Below, in pieces: positions 1-6,592 of a stretch of 9,262 bases of DNA; within the stretch, counting starts at the first letter, position 1; each line of letters starts with the position of its first letter. Below the pieces are notes generated by a model. The model was not told the DNA's origin. It searched no databases and worked only from the letters and a program-made list of their open reading frames with translations. A program made the translations under genes and the position numbers. This stretch comes from Planctomycetales bacterium (GTDB lineage: Bacteria; 4484-113; JAFGCY01). The stretch spans positions 1 through 9,262 of the forward strand of contig JAHEFU010000108.1 of assembly GCA_024645305.1 (NCBI GenBank), written 5' to 3'.

Positions 1-2743
1 ATCCGGAGGCTGGGCTGGGGCTGGCCGGTCGGCTGACAACACTGAATGGATGTCCGCGGAATTCGCTGCCCCACTTGACCCGCAGGAAGCGCCAGGCACC
101 GAAGTTTTCCGGCTCCTCCTGGACCCAGACCAGCGGGGTGCTCCTGTCATATCCCTTGAGCAGCTTGGCCAGGCTGTTCTCCGGCAGGGGGTAGATCTGC
201 TCAAGACGCAGGATGGCGACATCGCTGCGTCCCATGGCTTCGCGCTCAGCCTCGAGTTCGTAGTAAATTTTCCCGCTGCAAAGGAGGATCCTGTTGACCT
301 TGCGTTCGGTGTCCGGCAGCACGTCCGGCAGGACCCGCTGGAAGCGACGCTCCGAGAAGTCCAGCCAGTCGGAAACGACCCGCTGGTGGCGGAACAGGCT
401 CTTCGGTGACATCACGATCAGCGGTTTGCGCCAGATGCCTTTCACCTGGCGGCGCAGCAGATGGAATATCTGCGAGGGCGTCGTCACATTGACGACCTGC
501 ATGTTGTCATTTGCGCACAGGGTCAGGAAGCGCTCCAGGCGGGCACTGCTGTGCTCGCTACCCATGCCCTCACTGCCGTGCGGCAGCAGCATCACGAGGC
601 CGGTGAGGTAATCCCACTTCTCCTCGCAGCTGGAGATGAACTGGTCAATGATCACCTGGGCCGTGTTGACGAAGTCGCCGAACTGCGCCTCCCAGATCAC
701 GAGGCCGTCAGGGTAGTCCAGGCTGTAACCGAATTCGAAGCCGAGGACGCCGGCCTCTGACAGCGGACTGTTGAAGATCCGCACGGGGGCCTGACCTTCA
801 GCCACATGCTGCAGCGGGCGGTACATCTCCCCGGTTTCCTGGTCATGGATCACGGCATAGCGGTGTGAGAAAGTCCCGCGCTCGCAGTCCTGCCCGGACA
901 TACGCACGGGAATGCCCTCAGCAGCCAGGCTAGCATAGGCCAGCGCCTCGGCGGCGCTCCAGTCCAGCGGAGCCTCGCCGTCCAGCATCAGCTGGCGTTT
1001 GGTGTTGTGCTTGACGATGTTGTCATGTGGTGAAAAGCCTTCCGGCAGGTGGATTGTCGCCGCCAGGAGCTCGCGCAGGGTCTTGACGGGCACCCGCGTA
1101 TCAACCTTGAACAGGTCGCTGTCCAGGCCACCCTTGTAGTGTGACCAGACCTCTGACAGCGTGCCATGCAGGGAATCCTGCTCGATATGCTTGTCCTTCT
1201 TCAGGAGGTTGAGGTCCTGGCTCAGCTCACTGCGGCGTTCCTTGGCAATCTGCGTGGCTTCGGCCCGTGTGATCCCACCGAGGTTCAGGAGCTTCTCGAG
1301 GTAGCTGTCCTTCACGCTGGCATGGGCCTTGATCTGCTTGTACATCAGCGGTTGCGTGAGCATTGGCTCATCCTGCTCGTTGTGGCCCCAGTAGCGGAAG
1401 CAGTACATGTCAATCACGACGTCAGTCTGGAAGCGCTGGCGGAATTCCATTGCCACATTGACAACCTGGGCCACCGCTTCCGGGTCCTCGCCGTTGACGT
1501 GGAAGATCGGCACCTCCAGCATTTTGGCGATGTCCGAGGCATATGTACTGCTGCGCGAATCCGTGGGGTCGGTAGTGAAACCCAGCTGGTTGTTGACGAT
1601 GATGTGCAGGGTGCCGCCTGTGCGGTAGCCCTTGAGCTGGCTGAGGTTCAGTGTCTCCTGGACGATACCCTCGCCCATGAAGGCTGCGTCGCCGTGGATC
1701 ATGATCCCCAGTCCGCTGCGCCGTCCATGGTCCCCGTGGCGGTCCATGTTGGCACGCACACGGCCACTGACCACCGGGTTCACGAATTCGAGATGGCTGG
1801 GATTGAAGCAGAGTGAGAGGTACATCTCATTGCCGTTGTCACATTTGTACGATGTGCCGTATCCGAGGTGGTACTTCACGTCACCGCGCTTCTGCTCATA
1901 GTGCGGATGCGTGCCGAGGAACTCCTGGAATATCTCGTAGGGCCGCTTGCCCAGCAGGTTGATCAGCACGTTCATGCGCCCGCGGTGGGACATGCCGATG
2001 ATCGCACCGTTGATGCCGTTTTCCGAGGCTTTTTCCAGGGCAAGGTACAGCAGCGGCATCAGGGTTTCGCCACCACTGAGCGAGAAGCTCTTCTTGCCCA
2101 TGAATTTCTTGAAGATAAAGTCCTCAAGGATCGTGGCATCGGTGAGGATCGAGAGGATCTTGCGCTGCATCGCATGACTCATCTCCATGCGGTTGCGCGT
2201 GCTCTCCATGCGATGCTCCAGCCAGTCCTGCTTCTCCGTGGAGTTGATGTGCATGAACTGCACACCGATGGAGCGGCAGTAGGTCTCGCGCATCGCCTCG
2301 ATGATCTCGCGCAGGGTCAGGGTGTCCGGTCCCGCGATGGTCTTCGAGCTGAACTCCTTCTCCATGTCCGCTTCGGTGAAGCCGTAATAGTCGGGATCCA
2401 GTTCCTCGAAGTGAGGACGCGGCCGCCCGAGGGGGTCGAGCTGGGCCACCATGTGGCCTCGCACACGGTACAGGCGTACCAGCTGATCCACACGGTCCTG
2501 CAGGTCTGCGGCTGCCATGTCTGCACTGCCGCCATTGTATGAAGCCTGGTTGAAGATGCTGCGGGAGGGGAAACTGGGACCCGCCTGGAAGCTACGCGCA
2601 CCGGTATCACCATTTCCCTCGAAGGCGTCAAAATATCTGCGCCAGCTGTCGGAAACGCTCTGAGGATCCTTCAGGTAGTCCTCATACAGGCCTTCCATGA
2701 AGGCCAGGCTCTGACAATCCAATACTTGGTCAGGATTATCCAT
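1..2743 (-). CDS. sucA: 2-oxoglutarate dehydrogenase E1 component (3' end outside window)
   Basis: ThDP-dependent E1 subunit that decarboxylates 2-oxoglutarate and passes the succinyl group to E2 lipoyl domains in the TCA cycle; cytoplasmic. Seen: a continuous frame of 914 codons. An N-terminal E1o segment (SLAFMEGLYEDYLKDP, residues 12-27) is followed by the ThDP/Mg fold: HGDAA at 350-354, NNQLGF from 384 and GHNEQDEP from 453. The transketolase-like half carries WEAQFGDF at 684-691 and HGSEGMGSEHSSAR at 722-735. The last visible residues match the conserved RPASPSPA stretch near the family C-terminus, so only about 20 residues should lie off the left edge (E. coli SucA is 933 aa). The ATG at 2743 is the first good start after an in-frame TAA at 2767-2765. 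Its only nearby purine run, AGGG, sits just 2 nt upstream, so the ribosome site is poor; Met16 (2698) is a less likely start. Residues 451-452 before GHNE are Tyr-Trp, where many homologues have a basic or polar residue. The E2 gene is expected beyond the left edge (inference). Confidence 0.97.
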   Translation of the reverse strand, partial: MDNPDQVLDCQSLAFMEGLYEDYLKDPQSVSDSWRRYFDAFEGNGDTGARSFQAGPSFPSRSIFNQASYNGGSADMAAADLQDRVDQLVRLYRVRGHMVAQLDPLGRPRPHFEELDPDYYGFTEADMEKEFSSKTIAGPDTLTLREIIEAMRETYCRSIGVQFMHINSTEKQDWLEHRMESTRNRMEMSHAMQRKILSILTDATILEDFIFKKFMGKKSFSLSGGETLMPLLYLALEKASENGINGAIIGMSHRGRMNVLINLLGKRPYEIFQEFLGTHPHYEQKRGDVKYHLGYGTSYKCDNGNEMYLSLCFNPSHLEFVNPVVSGRVRANMDRHGDHGRRSGLGIMIHGDAAFMGEGIVQETLNLSQLKGYRTGGTLHIIVNNQLGFTTDPTDSRSSTYASDIAKMLEVPIFHVNGEDPEAVAQVVNVAMEFRQRFQTDVVIDMYCFRYWGHNEQDEPMLTQPLMYKQIKAHASVKDSYLEKLLNLGGITRAEATQIAKERRSELSQDLNLLKKDKHIEQDSLHGTLSEVWSHYKGGLDSDLFKVDTRVPVKTLRELLAATIHLPEGFSPHDNIVKHNTKRQLMLDGEAPLDWSAAEALAYASLAAEGIPVRMSGQDCERGTFSHRYAVIHDQETGEMYRPLQHVAEGQAPVRIFNSPLSEAGVLGFEFGYSLDYPDGLVIWEAQFGDFVNTAQVIIDQFISSCEEKWDYLTGLVMLLPHGSEGMGSEHSSARLERFLTLCANDNMQVVNVTTPSQIFHLLRRQVKGIWRKPLIVMSPKSLFRHQRVVSDWLDFSERRFQRVLPDVLPDTERKVNRILLCSGKIYYELEAEREAMGRSDVAILRLEQIYPLPENSLAKLLKGYDRSTPLVWVQEEPENFGAWRFLRVKWGSEFRGHPFSVVSRPASPSPASG

Positions 2744-2774
2744 GTCCCTGATTAGCCCATTGTCTTAATTTCCC

Positions 2775-2800
2775 GGCTGACAATATAATATAAAACAGCC
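2775..2800 (-). promoter_or_regulatory. Probable sucA promoter region: AT block inside a GGCTG/CAGCC inverted repeat
   Basis: On the minus strand the 16-nt block TTTTATATTATATTGT offers overlapping -10-like hexamers (TATATT at 2792-2787 and 2787-2782, TATTAT at 2790-2785), about 40-45 bp before the sucA ATG. The block is framed by GGCTG (2800-2796) and CAGCC (2779-2775), which could be an operator half-site pair or a small hairpin. No convincing -35 hexamer lies at the right spacing. On the plus strand the same block reads TATAAT (2784-2789), but no plus-strand gene follows. The promoter assignment is inference from position and composition. Confidence 0.35.
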
Positions 2801-2858
2801 TCCATCCGGACTGGCTCTAAGCAGTACAGATGAAGGTCCTTCCACACCGGGATGCATT

Positions 2859-2885
2859 CCAATGGTGCAAGAAGTTTACCATTGG
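2859..2885. repeat. Perfect 8-bp inverted repeat (CCAATGGT / ACCATTGG)
   Basis: CCAATGGT at 2859-2866 is the exact reverse complement of ACCATTGG at 2878-2885, with an 11-nt centre (GCAAGAAGTTT). In RNA from either strand it could form an 8-bp stem, extendable by 2 bp beyond one mismatch. There is no T-run on either side, so a classical intrinsic terminator is unlikely. It sits 116 bp upstream of the sucA start codon. A dyad operator for a dimeric regulator, or a 3' stabilising hairpin on the hemW transcript, are the two plausible roles. Confidence 0.55.
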
Positions 2886-3005
2886 TATATGGTGCGATAT
2901 CTCAGTTTCGGGGAATTTCTCCCAGTATTCATGAGAACATGCCATTTACTTAGCTGGATTGCTAATCATTATTGCCCTGTGGAGCATTTTCGGCGGCGAG
3001 AGAAC

Positions 3006-4205
3006 TCAGGAATCCATCTCCAGAGCATACTGCTCTGAGAGGTTGAGCCCCCGCGAAGATACCTCCAGCCTACCTTCATGGATATCCATCAGGCCATCAG
3101 TGATCCAGCCTGGTTTGATTGCCATCCCGGACCGCTCTGGCCCCAGTCGGTTGCGCATTCGCAGGAATGCATCAGCCGGAGGGGCCGCTGCCTGCGGATC
3201 AACCAGCAGGGCTGCCTCGAGCAGGGCATCTCGGGGACCTCCGATGCCATCAATGGAGCTGTGCCAGACCACATGGCTCTTGGCATTGTTGACCACGGTC
3301 TTGCCGATCCGGGATGCGGCCCCGATCCCGAGTCCGATGTAGTCACCGCCCTGCCAGTAGCGGATGTTGTGATGGCATTCCCAACCCGGCAGGGCATAGC
3401 TGTTTATCTCGTAACGGTAATGCCCGTATCCGCGCAGGAAGCATTCAACATCATGCTGTTGCCGGAGGACCCGCTGGTCGGAGGGAATCTGGCGCGGGAA
3501 CTGTCTTGTCCAGCGCAGGTAGGCAGTGTGCGGTTCAGCTACGATCCAGTAAGCGGAAATGTGCGGTGGGCGGAAGGCCAGCAGGTCGCGTGCGGCATTG
3601 GCTACATTGGCGCTGCTCTGGTTGGGGAGGCCGTATATCAGGTCGAAACTGTAGTTACTGATCGGTCCCATGGCAATCTGTTCAAGCACAGGCAGGGTTT
3701 CTCGCCAGCGATGCGTACGTCCCATGAACTTCAGCAGCCGGTCATTGCTGGACTGTATGCCAACTGACAGGCGTGTGATGCCACTGTCGTGCATTGTACT
3801 GATTTTTTCCCTGTCCAGAGTGTCGGGGTTGGCTTCACAGCTGAATTCCACGGGGCCACCGGCTGTAGGAAAGCTTTGCAGCAGTGCATCTGCCAGGCGG
3901 GCCAGATCTCGGGCAGGCAGCATTGTGGGTGTGCCCCCACCGATGAAAATGCTGTCCACCCGCCGGCCACTGCCGGCAAGCAGTTGTGTCAGCCAGGCAC
4001 CTCGTGCCTTGATCTCGCTCATGAGGGTCGCTTCGTAGCTGGCTTCATCCAGGCCCTTGGGCCGCCGGGGACCAAACTTCAGGAAGTCGCAGTAGGAACA
4101 GATAGCGGGACAAAATGGTATGTGAACGTATACACCGAGGTTGCGTCTCAGCGCGGTGATGTCCCAGTTGCGCCAGGGCCGGCGGATGCGCGTGAAGCGA
4201 GGCAC
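3006..4205 (-). CDS. hemW: Radical SAM heme chaperone HemW (HemN-like)
   Basis: HemW-family proteins bind heme and a [4Fe-4S] cluster with SAM and are thought to deliver heme to acceptors; they are often misnamed oxygen-independent coproporphyrinogen oxidases. Seen in 399 aa: the radical SAM cluster motif HIPFCPAICSYCDF (Cys32, Cys36, Cys39), GGGTP at 89-93, EANPDT at 124-129, GIQS at 149-152, DLIYGLP at 188-194, and the HNxxYW heme-binding signature (His279, Asn280, Tyr283, Trp284). A C-terminal HemW winged-helix-like segment ends in a SSRGLNLSE stretch. Length fits the family (E. coli 378 aa), with about 20 extra N-terminal residues. The start is the GTG at 4205, the only standard start between an in-frame TAG (4208-4206) and the cluster motif. 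It has no obvious Shine-Dalgarno, so an unusual start nearer residue 16-20 is possible. Residue 297 is Ala where E. coli has His in GAHG. Its start codon lies only 4 bp from the divergent gene. Confidence 0.93.
   Translation of the reverse strand: MPRFTRIRRPWRNWDITALRRNLGVYVHIPFCPAICSYCDFLKFGPRRPKGLDEASYEATLMSEIKARGAWLTQLLAGSGRRVDSIFIGGGTPTMLPARDLARLADALLQSFPTAGGPVEFSCEANPDTLDREKISTMHDSGITRLSVGIQSSNDRLLKFMGRTHRWRETLPVLEQIAMGPISNYSFDLIYGLPNQSSANVANAARDLLAFRPPHISAYWIVAEPHTAYLRWTRQFPRQIPSDQRVLRQQHDVECFLRGYGHYRYEINSYALPGWECHHNIRYWQGGDYIGLGIGAASRIGKTVVNNAKSHVVWHSSIDGIGGPRDALLEAALLVDPQAAAPPADAFLRMRNRLGPERSGMAIKPGWITDGLMDIHEGRLEVSSRGLNLSEQYALEMDS
4199..4202 (+). promoter_or_regulatory. Shine-Dalgarno GAGG for the secreted-protein gene
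   Basis: GAGG lies 7 nt before the ATG at 4210, the best ribosome-binding site among the possible starts of the downstream gene (4141, 4189, 4210, 4228). This is why 4210 is chosen. The site lies within the N-terminal codons of hemW on the opposite strand. Confidence 0.6.
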
Positions 4206-4209
4206 CTAC

Positions 4210-4950
4210 ATGTATTACCATACTGCCATGCGTTGGCTGGTGCTACTCGCGATGCTCCTGCTTGTCCCGGCCAAGGCCGAGGCCCGCTCAGAGCGTGTGA
4301 AATTCACCCTGACGGAGATCTGGCAGCGGGACTGGGTCGACGAGGTGGCCGCGGACTGGCGCAGCGAACGATTCTTCGAAGGCATTGACTGGCAGCTTGG
4401 TACGGTTTCGCGGGGTGACGGCGAGATAATGACCGGCGGATTCACAGTGATCCACCCCTACCAGGTCCAGCCATTCTCCCTGCGCCACTGCTATGTCCTT
4501 GCAGCCTTCGACCTGCTGCCGCGGGGTTACCTGCTGGTTGCAATACGCGACCCGGAATACTACTGGCCTGATTACAGCGTCAGTGACGGCGTGGTTGACC
4601 CGCTCGAACTGGTCTGGTATGACGAGAGCTGGAGCGAGGATTCCCATACCCTGCTTGATATGCCTGCCGGCATATATCCCGATGACTTCCTGCTCAGCCC
4701 GGACCGGCGCACCATGCTGGCAATCACCCACCCGCTGGATCGCGATGGCGACCTGGCGGGCCAGGGCCAGAGAATGCTGGCTATTGACCTGCGCAGCGGA
4801 GAAACTGACGATGTCTGGCTGCCTGAGGTCGATGGTTATGGAAACCTGCCACCTGAATGGTGGCCCGTCAGGATGCAGTGGGGCAGGAACAACACACTGC
4901 AGGTCCAGGCCGGGCCGGAATTGCGCATTTACCACATGCGCTGGGAATGA
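4210..4950 (+). CDS. Secreted Trp-rich protein of unknown function
   Basis: I do not recognise the family. The 246-aa product begins with a classical Sec signal peptide: Arg8, a Leu-rich core, and a likely cut after AKAEA (residue 25). The mature part is acidic and aromatic, with 13 Trp in the whole protein. Around residues 158-197 there is a segment like a single beta-propeller/TolB-type blade: FLLSPDRRTMLAI, then an acidic turn DRDGD at 177-181, then RMLAIDLRSGE. This suggests an all-beta fold that may bind a ligand or calcium, but that is inference. No transmembrane helix follows the signal peptide and no catalytic motif is visible. The start at 4210 is supported by GAGG; ATG 4228 would give a shorter signal peptide. 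It ends one base before the SpoIID-domain gene, so the two are almost certainly co-transcribed, and a joint periplasmic or cell-wall role is likely. A weak promoter candidate (GGGACA 4107-4112, TATACA 4129-4134) lies inside hemW. Confidence 0.8.
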   Translation: MYYHTAMRWLVLLAMLLLVPAKAEARSERVKFTLTEIWQRDWVDEVAADWRSERFFEGIDWQLGTVSRGDGEIMTGGFTVIHPYQVQPFSLRHCYVLAAFDLLPRGYLLVAIRDPEYYWPDYSVSDGVVDPLELVWYDESWSEDSHTLLDMPAGIYPDDFLLSPDRRTMLAITHPLDRDGDLAGQGQRMLAIDLRSGETDDVWLPEVDGYGNLPPEWWPVRMQWGRNNTLQVQAGPELRIYHMRWE

Positions 4951-4951
4951 G

Positions 4952-6550
4952 ATGAAACTGCTGCTGCCAACCTGCCTGTTCGCGCTGGCGACGATCCTGC
5001 CGGCGCTGCTGTGCGGTACGGCTGAGGCAACCAGCCAGCAGCAGATCCGGGTCGTGCTGGATGACTCATCCACCTCGGCACGAATCAAGGGAGAGCTGCA
5101 GTGGAGCACGGCCAGTGAGGCGCTGCACTCCAGTCAGAATCCTGGCGAGGTGTCAACTTCCGGGGGAAGGCTGCAGCTGAAACTGGACGGAAAGAGCTTC
5201 ACATCCGCACGGCTTATTGCCAGACCGCAGCAGGGTTATGTCCAGTATGCGGGGCAGGGCTTCCGCGGACATCTTGAGCTGTTCGTCGGCCAGAATGGCA
5301 GGATCGTGGTGCTAAACGTGCTGCCGCTGGAGGAATACCTCTATGGCGTCGTCCCTGCGGAGATGTCACCCAGCTGGCCGGTCGAGGCCCTGAAGTGCCA
5401 GGCCGTGGCAGCCCGGACCTATGCCCTGAGCCGGATCCTGGCTAACATGGAACGGACATACGACGTATATGGCAACGTCTCCGACCAGGCCTACCGAGGT
5501 GTCGGGGGAGAGCATGCCGCAAGCACCCGGGCCGTGGACGAAACCGCCGGGCTCATCGCCGAGTACGGTGGCCAGGTGATCACAGCGTATTACTGCGCCT
5601 GCGCGGGTGGCATGACAAAACAGGGTGATGCCCCATACCTGCGCAGTGTGGCCAGCGATCATCCGGACTCCCCCCACCATGGCTGGCAACTCTCCATGAC
5701 GCTGGAGGAACTGTCCGCACTTGTCAGTTCAAGCGGTGCCGAGATCGGCCCGATCAAGGATGTTACCGCGGAATACGACGCGCATAGCGGGCATCTGCTG
5801 TCACTGATCGTGCATGGTGCCAATGACAGCAAGCAACTCTATGGCACGACGTTGCGCAAGCTGCTGGGCCGCAGCCGGATGAAAAGCACGCGCTGCCGGA
5901 TCTATCCTGCCGGTGGTGAACCCACCCCCGTGATCGCGAGTGCTCCGCCGGAGCAAGCTCCAGCAACGGATACCGATGCCAGCAATGTGGCAACAGAGGT
6001 ACATGTGGACAGTATCTCCTTCCAGGGGGAGGACGGAGGGTTCCGTACCAGCGAATCATTTGGCTGGCTCAGGCCCTGGGTTGCCAGCGGCAGTGAGCAG
6101 CGCACCATCAAGATGCGCAGCATGTATGCCTTCGATGGCAGCTCCCTGATGCAGTGCAACCGCGAGATGCACTTACTGAGCGGCTGGATGGACACCGCGG
6201 ACACGATCCGCCTGCCGGATTCACCTGAAGCCGGTGCGCCACCGGTTGCAGCAGAGCCGCTACCGGAGGTGCAGGTCGTCAATTCCCGCATGGCACGGAC
6301 AGAACTGAGCAGTGGCTTCATGATCCGCGGGGATGGCTACGGACACGGCATCGGCATGAGCCAGTGGGGGGCGCGCAAACTGGCGGAGGACGGAATGGAC
6401 TTCCAGGCAATTCTCAGGCACTTCTACTATGGCATTGACATTGTCAGCTGGGACAATGCCCCGCTGATGCCCGGGGAACAGCCGGAGACGGATGAGATGT
6501 GGGGCGACAGTGAATTCTACGAAGCCTTCACGCCGGTCGAACTGGACTGA
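4952..6550 (+). CDS. Secreted SpoIID/LytB-domain protein with a large insertion (probable peptidoglycan lytic transglycosylase)
   Basis: SpoIID-domain proteins cleave glycan strands of peptidoglycan, in sporulation or as amidase enhancers. The 532-aa product has a Sec signal peptide (likely cut after GTAEA, about residue 27). Seen: the family core LEEYLYGVVPAEMSP, with the presumed catalytic acid Glu137, then WPVEALKCQAVAARTYA (142-158), and YYCACAGGMT around Cys215/Cys217 where homologues often have a Ser/Thr-rich turn before GG. The closing signature GDGYGHGIGMSQWGA lies at 460-474 (His465, Trp472), followed by FQAILRHFYYGIDI. Usual family members are roughly 300-400 aa. The excess here is mostly about 130 residues (roughly 320-450) between the strand ending CRIYP and the GHGIG motif: a Pro/Ala/Glu linker, a compact segment, and a second Pro/Glu linker. 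The start at 4952 follows the upstream stop by one base, with GGGA 6-7 nt ahead. There is no true lipobox: the LLC at the signal end has Leu at -1. Sporulation cannot be inferred. Confidence 0.9.
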   Translation: MKLLLPTCLFALATILPALLCGTAEATSQQQIRVVLDDSSTSARIKGELQWSTASEALHSSQNPGEVSTSGGRLQLKLDGKSFTSARLIARPQQGYVQYAGQGFRGHLELFVGQNGRIVVLNVLPLEEYLYGVVPAEMSPSWPVEALKCQAVAARTYALSRILANMERTYDVYGNVSDQAYRGVGGEHAASTRAVDETAGLIAEYGGQVITAYYCACAGGMTKQGDAPYLRSVASDHPDSPHHGWQLSMTLEELSALVSSSGAEIGPIKDVTAEYDAHSGHLLSLIVHGANDSKQLYGTTLRKLLGRSRMKSTRCRIYPAGGEPTPVIASAPPEQAPATDTDASNVATEVHVDSISFQGEDGGFRTSESFGWLRPWVASGSEQRTIKMRSMYAFDGSSLMQCNREMHLLSGWMDTADTIRLPDSPEAGAPPVAAEPLPEVQVVNSRMARTELSSGFMIRGDGYGHGIGMSQWGARKLAEDGMDFQAILRHFYYGIDIVSWDNAPLMPGEQPETDEMWGDSEFYEAFTPVELD

Positions 6551-6592
6551 TCCACCTGCAGGCTGAGCAGGTTGCTGCCGGACAGGTCACCC
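6551..6592. terminator. Convergent junction with a small hairpin, possible weak bidirectional terminator
   Basis: This 42-bp gap separates the stop codons of the SpoIID-domain gene (plus) and nth (minus). ACCTGC (6554-6559) and GCAGGT (6567-6572) form a perfect 6-bp stem with a 7-nt loop. No T-tract follows on either strand, so intrinsic termination is doubtful. The location between converging genes is the main argument. Confidence 0.25.

Larger units (their letters stand above)
2744..3005. other. Non-coding spacer between hemW and sucA
   Basis: This 262-bp spacer is clearly more AT-rich than its flanks and shows no credible coding frame. It lies upstream of sucA and downstream of hemW, both on the minus strand, so it should hold any hemW terminator and the sucA promoter. 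It contains a perfect 8-bp inverted repeat (2859-2866/2878-2885), a 5-bp GC inverted repeat framing an AT block (2775-2800), and a weak hairpin GGGA/TCCC (2911-2914/2920-2923). The heptamer ATGGTGC occurs at 2862-2868 and again at 2889-2895. No T-rich intrinsic terminator tail is visible after hemW. Confidence 0.8.

Noticed and set aside
50..2542. Several plus-strand open frames of 100-224 codons opposite sucA
   Set aside because: They lie antisense to a firmly identified conserved enzyme, have no recognisable domains or ribosome sites, and are explained by high-GC codon structure.
2641..2743. Possible frameshift near the start of sucA
   Set aside because: Recounting bases shows the ATG at 2743, the N-terminal E1o segment and the C-terminal RPASPSPA stretch share one frame.
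2760..2789. Plus-strand promoter TTGTCT-N18-TATAAT
   Set aside because: A reasonable match, but no plus-strand gene or RNA is recognisable downstream before hemW, which lies on the other strand.
4493..4951. Long 5' extension of the SpoIID-domain frame
   Set aside because: The extension overlaps the upstream secreted-protein gene and lacks a signal peptide; the ATG at 4952 begins a clear signal peptide one base after the upstream stop.
4952..5032. Lipoprotein signal (LLC) in the SpoIID-domain protein
   Set aside because: The residue before the Cys is Leu rather than Gly, Ala or Ser, and a normal signal peptidase I site follows at GTAEA.
4288..5109. 273-codon minus-strand open frame spanning two plus-strand genes
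   Set aside because: It is antisense to two genes with signal peptides and a recognised SpoIID domain, and shows no family motif.
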